A stretch of 64,000 bases of DNA. It comes from CAKKQX01 sp963734595 (GTDB lineage: Bacteria; Pseudomonadota; Gammaproteobacteria; Burkholderiales; SG8-41). Where the stretch lies: NCBI GenBank assembly GCA_963734595.1, contig CAVTHV010000037.1, forward strand, positions 186,001-250,000. The letters are read 5' to 3'. Under the pieces are notes generated by a model. It saw nothing but the letters and a program-made list of their open reading frames with translations, ran no database searches and was not told where the DNA came from. The position numbers and the translations under genes were made by a program. Below are positions 57,034-64,000 of this stretch, piece by piece (within the stretch, counting starts at the first letter, position 1; the number at the start of each line of letters is the position of its first letter).

Positions 57034-57077
57034 GCGCGCAGATTGGCCGTCGCGTTCTCCGCTGACGAATTCCGCGC

Positions 57078-58211
57078 CTACCGTTTTCCCGCGCGCGTGC
57101 GCGAAAGCAGTCCGCCCGAAGCCAGGATCGCGGCGACGATCCAGAACACCGCCGGCAGCCCGAACGCGGACCCGACGGCGCCGAACACGATCGGGCCGGT
57201 CACGCGCACAAAATTGTTGGCGGTAAGCCGCAACCCCAGCGTCTGTCCGGAGCGGCCCTCCGCCGAGTGGCTGAACATCAGGATCACGGTGAGCGGGATG
57301 CCGATGCCCATGCCCAGCCCGAAAATGAAGGCGATCAGTCCGAGCATGACGGCATTGCCGGACAGCGGCACCAGCGCAAAGCCGATTGCACCCATGCCGA
57401 ATACCCAGACCAGCAGCGCTTCTCCCGGCATGCGCTTTAGCAGGCGGGCGAGGAACAGGCGCACGATGAACGCCGCCGCGGCCAGCGTCGCGAGGACAGC
57501 GCCGATGGCCGATGCGGAAAGCCCGATCGAGTGCCCGTAGATCGGCAGGTAGAACTGGAACAGATCGTAGCCGAGCTGCACCATGCCGCTGGTGACGAGC
57601 ATGCGCCATATTTCGCGGTTTCCAAGCGCGCGCGGAGCACCCGCGTCGCGCGGGGTCTGCGGCTTGCCGGGCGGCAGGAGGCGGCCCCATACCATCAGCA
57701 GCACGATGACGATCACCGACTGCGACGCGATGACCAGGCACGCCGGCGCATGGCCCAGGTTGTCGATCGAGAACCCCGCGAGCAGGGGACCGGTAAAACT
57801 GGTCATCGCCCCGGCCAGGCTGAAGTTGCTGAAGTTGCGCGCGCGTTCCTCCGGTTGGCTCAGGATCCCGATGAGGTTCTGGAGCGTGACGTGGAAGAAT
57901 GAAAGCGCGAGGCCGTTCAGCGCCGCCGCGACATATAACACCGGCAGGACGCGAAAAAAATAGGGCAGCGTAAGCGATGTCACCGCACACACCGCGGCGA
58001 ACAGCAACAGGCGGCGCGCGCCCGTACGGTCGACGAGCACCCCGATCGGCCACGACAGCAGCAGCGGGAACAGGTAGAGCAGGCCGCCCAGCACGCCGAC
58101 TGACGAGGCCGGCGCATCGAGCTCGAGCGCGTACAGCGTCAACACGACACGCGCCGCGTTGGCGCCGACGAAGTTGAAAAAGGTCAGGGCAAGGGTCAGG
58201 TTAATCGGCAC
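57078..58211 (-). CDS. MFS transporter
   Basis: 377 residues, about 12 TM helices, starting with GTG (MPINLTLALTFFNFVGANAA). Loop 2-3 motif GVLVDRTGARRLLLF, helix 4-5 region RNFSNFSLAGAMTSFTGPLL, and a second-half GHSIGLSASAIGAVLATLAA. It resembles sugar- or drug-type exporters (DHA1). Divergent from the ketopantoate reductase-like gene at 58428. Substrate unknown. Confidence 0.9.
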   Translation of the reverse strand: MPINLTLALTFFNFVGANAARVVLTLYALELDAPASSVGVLGGLLYLFPLLLSWPIGVLVDRTGARRLLLFAAVCAVTSLTLPYFFRVLPVLYVAAALNGLALSFFHVTLQNLIGILSQPEERARNFSNFSLAGAMTSFTGPLLAGFSIDNLGHAPACLVIASQSVIVIVLLMVWGRLLPPGKPQTPRDAGAPRALGNREIWRMLVTSGMVQLGYDLFQFYLPIYGHSIGLSASAIGAVLATLAAAAFIVRLFLARLLKRMPGEALLVWVFGMGAIGFALVPLSGNAVMLGLIAFIFGLGMGIGIPLTVILMFSHSAEGRSGQTLGLRLTANNFVRVTGPIVFGAVGSAFGLPAVFWIVAAILASGGLLSRTRAGKR

Positions 58212-58427
58212 TTGCCATCGATCCCGGGAAAAAGCGCGACACGCGGTTTATTGGTGTTTTTCGGCCGTCCATTATAAACAGTCGCGCGGGCAGCGGCGGC
58301 GGGGACCGCAGTGTGGACGCGGCGCGGCGGGACCTCGAAAGTGACGGGCGGCTCTGGCACAATCGCAATTTGATTTGTCGCCGTTTCCGCGGCGGCTGAC
58401 CGGCAACCGACCACAGGGGTGCAAGGC

Positions 58428-59453
58428 ATGGGCAAGACGATCGCGGTACTGGGCGCGGGCGCCATCGGCAGCAGCATCGGCGCCGATCTGACGAAAGCGG
58501 GGCATGGACGTCACGATCATCGATCAGTGGCCCGCGCACGTCGAGGCGATGAAGTCGGCCGGGCTGCATGTCCGGATGAAGGACGAGGATCTGCAGATCC
58601 CGGTCCGCGCCCTCCATCTGTGCGACCTCGCTTCGGCCAACCTCGAATTCGATATCGTGTTTCTCGCGGTCAAGTCGAACGACCACCGCTGGATGGCGGA
58701 ATTCATCCGGCCGTATCTGCGGAAGCGACGGCGTGCTGGTCCCCACCCAGAACGGCATGAACGACGATTCGATCGCCTCCATCGTCGGCCGCAACCGCAC
58801 GGTCGGCTGCGTCGTCGAGCTGCAGGCGGAACTGTTCACGCCGGGGCAGATCCAGCGCAACACGACGCGCACAAGGCACGTGGTTCTCGGTGGGCGAGCT
58901 CGACGGGTCCTATACCCCGCGCGTGCGCGAGATCGAGTCGCTCATGCGCGACGTGGGCAGGTGCGATGTGACCAACAACATCTACGGCGCGAAGTGGACG
59001 AAGCTCGTCGCCAATACGATGACGATGGGGCCGTTCGGGCTGCTGGGCCTCAGGAATTTCGAGGCGTGCGCCCTGCCCGGCATGTTCGACATCTCGGTGC
59101 AGCTCGGGCGGGAATCGCTCGCCGTGGGCACGGCGCTCGGCTACCGCATGGAGCCGCTTTTCGGGCTGCGCGCCGACGAGTTCGCGGGCTCAAGCGACGA
59201 AAATCTGGTGACGACCATGAAAACACTGATGAGCCACGTCGGCGGGGGCCGCACCGCGCCCATCCACGATCACATCAAGGGCCGCAGGAGCGAAATCGAG
59301 TTCATCAGCGGCCTGGTGGCGCGCAAGGGCAAGGAACTCGGCATTGCGACACCGTGCAACGAAGCCGTGACCGAGATCGACCGGCAGATCAACCAGGGCG
59401 CGCTCAAGATGGACCCTTCCAACTTCGAACTGCTCAAGGGAAAAATAGGGTAA
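58428..59453 (+). CDS. Ketopantoate reductase (ApbA/PanE)-like dehydrogenase (three frameshifts)
   Basis: About 341 residues: Rossmann motif IAVLGAGAIGSSIGADLTKA, then VTIIDQWPAHVEAMKSAGLH, LVPTQNGMNDDSIASIVGRN, and the C-terminal helical domain with KWTKLVANTMTMGPFGLLGL and IEFISGLVARKGKELGIATP. Extra bases near 58501, 58723 and 58874 break the frame into four pieces that align end to end. It reduces a 2-oxo acid; family members besides PanE act in catabolic gene sets like this one, so its substrate need not be ketopantoate. Confidence 0.88.
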
Positions 59454-59671
59454 CCCGCAAGCGGGAAAACGCGGCAAAAAATGCGCCGCGCAGTTCGTGC
59501 GGCACACCCACCTTCGTCTATCGCAGGTCAAATTTAATTCACCGCATTCCAGTGTGAAATAACTTGATTTAACGCAATTTCCGGCGCACCGGCGGATGTT
59601 AATGTTGCGCCGTGTTTCCCCCAGTTCCCCTCCGCATGACCCCGCACCGGCAGGATTGCTGACGGTCAGCC

Positions 59672-60908
59672 ATGAGCACAAACCCGAATATCACGGCGGC
59701 CGCGAGCACCCTGAACCGCGACAGGGTCAACACCGTTGCGCTCGTCGTGTTCTGCCAGGTCGTGCACGGTCTCACTTTCAGCGCGATTCCGCTGCTGCTG
59801 CCGCTGATCCGCGAGGATCTGCAGATCAGCTTCACGCAGGCAGGCATGCTCTCGGCCGCGGCGACGCTGAGCTACGCGTTCGGGCAGATCCCGGCGGGCT
59901 TTCTCTCCGACCGCTTCGGACCCAAGCGGCTGTTCTTCATCGGGCTGCTCGGCTGGTCGGCGCTGTCGCTGTGCTTCGGACTGATCCACGTGTTCTGGCT
60001 CGCGCTGGTCACGCAGCTCATCGCCGGCGCCTTCCGCGCGCTGCTGTTCGCGCCGGGTCTCGCGCTGCTGGCCTCATGGTTTCCGCCGGAGCGCCGCGCC
60101 ACCGCCATGAGCTTCTACATGCTCGGCGGTTTCGCCGGCACCATCGTGCTGTCGCTCGGAGGCCCGCTGCTCACAGCCCACTACGGCTGGCGCGCCGCAT
60201 TCGTCTCTTTTGCCGCGCTGGGCATAGCCACGGCATTCGTCTACAAGGCGCTCGCGAAGGAAAAGCCGCGCAAGCAGCCGCTGCAGATCCTCGCGCTGAC
60301 CGACGTGTTCCAGCTCTTCCGCTATCCGATCATGTGGGTCTGCAGCGGGCTGCAGTTCGTGCGCTTCTCGGTGGTCACGGCATTCAATTTCTGGCTGCCG
60401 TCGCTGCTGGTGGCCGATCGCGGGCTCTCGGTGCAGACCGCCGGCCTGGTGGTGGCGATGAGCGCGGCATTCACGGCACCGTCGAACACGGTCGGCGGCT
60501 ACGTGTCCGACCGCCTGCAGGAACCCGCCGCTCGTGATCGGCGGCGCGCTCACCATTCTCGCCTGCACCTCCACGCTGCTCGTCGTGGTCGAATCGATTC
60601 CGCTGCTGCTGCTCGTCATCGCGGTCAATTCGATTTTCCTGCAGTTCTATTTCGGGCCGCTGTTTTTCGTGCCGATGGAAGTGCTGGGACAGCGCATCGC
60701 GGGCACGACGACCGGATTCAGCAACCTGTTCGCGAATCTTGGCGGCTTCTTCACCGCCTACGCGCTGGGCGTAGTCAAAGACCGTGCCGGAACCTTCACC
60801 TGGGGTTTCGTCGGCATCAGCGCCTTGTGCCTGATCGGCGTCGCGTTGAGCGTGGTTCTCGCGCGCATGCGAAAGCGCGCGCTGACGGCGCACATCAATA
60901 AAACATAA
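59672..60908 (+). CDS. MFS transporter (frameshifted)
   Basis: About 412 residues and 12 TM helices: first-half PAGFLSDRFGPKRLFFIGLL (loop 2-3 motif), LALLASWFPPERRATAMSFY, and second-half GGYVSDRLQEPP. One extra C near 60526 shifts the frame before LVIGGALTILACTSTLLVVV. It resembles ACS or nitrate/oxalate-type carriers, possibly for the acid handled by nearby catabolic genes. It is convergent with a hydroxyacid dehydrogenase gene. The 59454-59671 gap upstream holds no clear gene. Confidence 0.88.
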
Positions 60909-60928
60909 TAAAAACAACGGGCTGCAAT
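60905..60928 (-). repeat. AT-rich CGTTGTTTTTATTA element
   Basis: Minus strand ATTGCAGCCCGTTGTTTTTA (then TTAT), overlapping the 3' end of the MFS gene. It is another copy of the recurring element, here without an obvious gene in front of it. Confidence 0.4.
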
Positions 60929-60976
60929 ATTTCCTGCCTCGCTACGCGATCGCCCGCGCACTGCGCGCGAAACGCG

Positions 60977-61932
60977 TCATTTTTCCGCGATCGCGAGTAC
61001 CGGCGTGAGCACCGGCTTGCCGGAAAAATGCGCGCGCAGGTTCGCCAGCAGCTTTGCCTGGCGCTCTTCGCGAATCTCGCGGGTGGTCGAGCCGATGTGC
61101 GGAACGATCACGACGTTATCCATCCCGATCAGCTCCGCGGGCACCCGCGGCTCGTCCCAGAAAACGTCCGTTCCCATGCCCGCGATCCGTCCGTGCTTCA
61201 GCGCAGCAATCAGCGCCTGCTCGTCGACTATCGAGCCGCGCGCGACATTGACGAGAAATCCTTCGGGACCCAGCGCATCGAGGATGCGCGCGTCGATCAG
61301 GTTGCGCGTCGCCGGCGTCGCCGGGCAGGCCACGACCAGGCAATCCGATAACCGCGCCATGCTTTCAAGATCGGCATAATAAGGATAGGCGACATCCCGC
61401 TTCTGTCGCGGCCCGTGGTAGCACACGGACATGCCAAACACTTCCGCCCGTTTCGCAATTGCATTGCCGATTTTCCCCATGCCGATAATGCCGCAGGTCT
61501 TGCCGCCCAGCTCGCGGCCCGTGCCGAACGGACCTTGCGGCCACTTTGCCGGCCCGGACATAGCGGTCGCTCTCGCAAATCCGGCGCATGACGGCGATGA
61601 TGAGCCCCAGCGCAAGATCCGCCACGGACTGCGCGATGGGGATTGGCGTGTTGGTCACGACGACGCCGCGCGCCCGTGCCGCCGCCAGGTCCATCCCTTC
61701 GTGGCCGATGCCGAAGCAGGCGATGATCTCCAGCTTCGGCAGCGCGTCAAGGTGACGGCGGCCGAATCCCACGAGTCCCGTCGTCACCATGCCCGCGCAC
61801 GCGTCCGGACACCTCTTTCATGTACGCGTCGGGATTTGCGGCCGTCCACAGCTTGTGCACGGTGAATTCGCGCTCGAGTTCGGCAAGCGCCGGCGCGTAG
61901 ATCGGCGTGAGAACAAGGATTTCCGGTTTCAT
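60977..61932 (-). CDS. D-2-hydroxyacid dehydrogenase family protein (two frameshifts)
   Basis: About 318 residues: N-terminal MKPEILVLTPIYAPALAELE, cofactor motif CGIIGMGKIGNAIAKRAEVF, catalytic Arg in NVARGSIVDEQALIAALKHG, Glu in VFWDEPRVPAEL and His in VVIVPHIGSTT. Extra bases near 61808 and 61546 break the frame (YMKEVP / DACAGMVTTG and YVRAGK / WPQGPFGTG). A homolog is at 25.7-26.7 kb. It probably reduces a glyoxylate/hydroxypyruvate-like acid. It is followed by the convergent MFS gene. Confidence 0.9.
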
Positions 61933-62067
61933 CGGTTTGAAAATAAAAACCGCGAGGGGATGAGGGACCGAGAGAGATCGAGATGGATGAGCAGATTCGA
62001 TGTTTTATACTCGAGTCACTGTGCTCCGTGACCAAGCTTCGGGGTTCATCGGCGGTGCAACAGATGT

Positions 62068-63073
62068 TCATTCGCCGAGCAACTCGAGCGCATTCAAACC
62101 CAGGATCCGCTCGCGCTGCTGGTCGGTAAGCCCGGGCAGCGCATTGATCATCGCCACCGGGTCGTCCTCGGCCATGTCGAATGGCGCGTCGGTGCCTATC
62201 GTCACGCGGTCGGCGCCCGCTTTTCCCACCAGGAAACGCAGCGCATCGGCGTCGTGGGTGAGCGCGTCGAAATAGAACCGCCGCAGCAGTGCGAGCGGGG
62301 AACTGGCCGAGTTCGCTTTCGGCTCCTTGCGCACCTTGTAGCCGTGTTCGAGACGCCCGATCTGGTACGGCAGGTAACCGCCGCCATGCGCAAGAATGAT
62401 CTTCAGATCAGGCAGCTCGTCCATGGCGCCGCTGAACATGAGGTGCGCGGCCATCAGCGCGGTGTCGAGAGGAATGCCGGCGAGGTTGCCGAGGTAATAG
62501 CAGGCCAGATCAGGAGGCAGGGCGCCGGCGACGTAGGGATGCGTGAAAATGAACACGCCCAGCTCCTGCGCGCGCTTCAGCACCGGGCGGAACCGCGGCT
62601 CCGCGAGCAGTTGTCCCCGCACCCTGCAGCCGAGTTCGACCGAGCGGAAACCGTGCTCCTTCACCACGCGCTCGAGCTCGGTGACGGCGGCATCGGGGTC
62701 CTGCATGGGCAGCGTCGCCATGCCGCGCAGCCGGTCGGGCCGTGCCGCCACCATGCGCGCAATCCCGTCGTTCATCAGGCGGGCCGCGGCCAAGCCCCGC
62801 ATCGGCATCCAGCCAGTAGAAGAACACCACCGGCGTCACCGAGATCACCGAGATGTCGATGCCTTTGCGATCCATGCCCTCGACCTTCGCGTCGGCATCG
62901 TGGAACTCGGCGTAGACCGGCGTCGAGTGCTTGTCGTCGCGGATGAAGGTCTCTTTCTCCCCCGCTCCTTCGACGCGCATCTGGTAGTCGCGCGGGTGCT
63001 TGCGGATCGCCTCCATGATTTCTTTCGGCAGGACGTGGCTGTGCACGTCCACGCGTTTTACCTTGCTTGTCAT
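62068..63073 (-). CDS. Amidohydrolase (ACMSD-like, TIM barrel) (frameshifted)
   Basis: About 335 residues of the amidohydrolase-2 family: metal motif VDVHSHVLPKEI, His in FTHPYVAGALPPDLACYYLG, ILAHGGGYLPYQIGRLEHGY, and Asp in VTIGTDAPFDMAEDDPVAMI. One extra base near 62790 breaks the frame (YWLDADAGL / AAARLMNDGI). It is a paralog of the gene at 24.5-25.6 kb. Typical substrates are aromatic ring-cleavage acids or amides. Downstream of the cupin gene on the same strand. Confidence 0.88.
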
Positions 63074-63164
63074 CGTCTTTGCGTTCGTCTCTCGTGGTCC
63101 GTGGCTGGTTGAAATCGTGCGTGAGCGGTAAGCCGTGACAGGCGCCGTTGAACCCGACCCGCTG

Positions 63165-63212
63165 TTTCCGCTAACCGCTTACTGCTTACCGCTTACCGCT
63201 TACCGCGCTGAC
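63165..63212. repeat. ACCGCTTACCGCTTACCGCT array
   Basis: Heptamer CGCTTAC units. On the minus strand the array follows the cupin TAG immediately and reads GGTAAGCGGTAAGCGGTAAG, with TAA at offsets 11, 18, 25 and 32 from the stop, thus in all three frames. Confidence 0.7.
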
Positions 63213-63677
63213 CTAGTAATGCGACTTGAAGCTGATCGCTTCGCGATAAGCGAGATCTTCCAGATCGATGTAGGACCGCTTGGTTTTCTTGTCCACCGTA
63301 AACTGGATTTTCCGGTTGGTTTCATTGGTGGCGCGGATGTCGAGCAGCTCGAGCGACTCCTTGACTTCCCATTCGTGGGCGCCCGCGATTCCGGCCGGCG
63401 CGTAGATGACCGAACCGGGGCCGACTTCGAATTCCTTGCCCTCGAAGTTCCGCACCGTGGCATGCCCCGAAACCACGTAATAACATGCTTCGATCGGGTG
63501 CCAGTGGAGCTGCTCGTAGGTGCCGGGCTTGTAAGTCGCGCGGCCGATGCGGACGCGGTCGGTCTCCGTCGCTTCCGGCCATCCGATCAGCCGCTGGTAG
63601 GTCTGGCCGTCGGTCACGCCGCGCCGCCCCGGAATATCCGCCTGATTGATGACCGTCAGCGTCGATTTCACGTCCAT
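63213..63677 (-). CDS. Cupin domain protein
   Basis: 154 residues with one cupin: KPGTYEQLHWHPIEACYYVV (metal ligands HxH and E), GHATVRNFEGKEFEVGPGSV and a third His in IAGAHEWEVKES. Preceded by the acyl-CoA dehydrogenase gene and followed by the amidohydrolase on the same strand, so the three probably form one catabolic operon. Not similar enough to name a reaction. Confidence 0.9.
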   Translation of the reverse strand: MDVKSTLTVINQADIPGRRGVTDGQTYQRLIGWPEATETDRVRIGRATYKPGTYEQLHWHPIEACYYVVSGHATVRNFEGKEFEVGPGSVIYAPAGIAGAHEWEVKESLELLDIRATNETNRKIQFTVDKKTKRSYIDLEDLAYREAISFKSHY

Positions 63678-63776
63678 GGTCTGCTCTCCTCCTGCCTAAG
63701 GGTCCCTGCAAAACGAAACGCGTGATGCGCCGGCACGATTCTGGCGCAGGGAGGCCCCCCGACACCAGTCCGCGGC

Positions 63777-64000
63777 TTATTTGATCCGCTTGAGCACCTT
63801 GACCCGCTGCACGGTGTCGCCGGCAAGGTGCGTCCAGACCATCGCGTCGCGCACCAGCTTGTCGACGCGCGCATTCATCATGCAACCCTCGGCGCCGTGA
63901 ATTTCCATGTTGAGTCGCGTCACGCGCAGGATGATGTCGGTCGAGTAATTCATCACGAGGCCGGCGTTGCCGGAATGCGTGCCCTGGTCATGCATCCAGG
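63777..64000 (-). CDS. Acyl-CoA dehydrogenase, 3' part
   Basis: The C-terminal 74 residues of an acyl-CoA dehydrogenase, continuing beyond the window. The end LRVTRLNMEIHGAEGCMMNA and VRDAMVWTHLAGDTVQRVKV closely matches the complete paralog at 53.75-54.93 kb (LRVTRLNLDIHGAAGGVMDA). Its stop at 63777 is about 100 bp before the cupin gene start, in the same orientation. Confidence 0.88.
   Translation of the reverse strand, partial: WMHDQGTHSGNAGLVMNYSTDIILRVTRLNMEIHGAEGCMMNARVDKLVRDAMVWTHLAGDTVQRVKVLKRIK

Overview
This is a GC-rich bacterial chromosome segment, most likely from a betaproteobacterium of the Burkholderiales type. The housekeeping block rpoD-dnaG-yqeY-rpsU next to tsaD, plsY and folB, a CAU-anticodon tRNA beside rpoD, several orphan Bug/TctC solute receptors and a TAXI-TRAP system all fit that group. 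No rRNA, phage, insertion sequence or CRISPR array is visible. At least 29 genes or gene segments carry single-base indels (28 insertions, one deletion), even in rpoD, so the assembly looks error-prone and most broken genes here are probably intact in the organism.

Layout. 1-3.8 kb: the end of a dienelactone hydrolase, a threonine-synthase-like enzyme, an SDR oxidoreductase and small exported or membrane proteins. 3.9-12.9 kb: tRNA, rpoD, dnaG, yqeY, rpsU, tsaD, plsY, folB, xerD and an O6-alkylguanine methyltransferase. 12.9-29 kb: TRAP permease and TAXI receptor, then catabolic and general enzymes (enolase superfamily, aldo/keto reductase, cyclase, GST, phospholipase D type synthase, amidohydrolase, hydroxyacid dehydrogenase, alpha/beta hydrolase). 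29-37 kb: cytochrome c, MFS permease, SnoaL-like protein, a tandem pair of small exported paralogs, a MliC-like lipoprotein, and a four-gene operon ending in a UGSC-family selenoprotein. 37-42 kb: a molybdenum hydroxylase (two subunits) followed at once by soxX, soxY, soxZ and soxA. 42-44 kb: a dienelactone hydrolase and a peroxiredoxin whose peroxidatic cysteine codon is TGA. 44.5-64 kb: an accessory catabolic region with three Bug receptors, two signal-less binding-protein-like genes, Gfo/Idh dehydrogenases, cupins, acyl-CoA dehydrogenases, an FMN hydroxyacid oxidase, MFS transporters, a ketopantoate-reductase-like gene and a second amidohydrolase.

The most interesting content is the pair of probable selenoproteins (UGSC protein with Sec94 and a perfect 9-bp hairpin just downstream of the TGA; peroxiredoxin with Sec45), the molybdenum hydroxylase-soxXYZA cluster with an atypical SoxY tail, and eight short-period intergenic arrays that begin right after minus-strand stop codons and are rich in TGA/TAA on that strand. 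A recurring AT-rich intergenic element with a CGTTGTTTTTATT core occurs at least six times.
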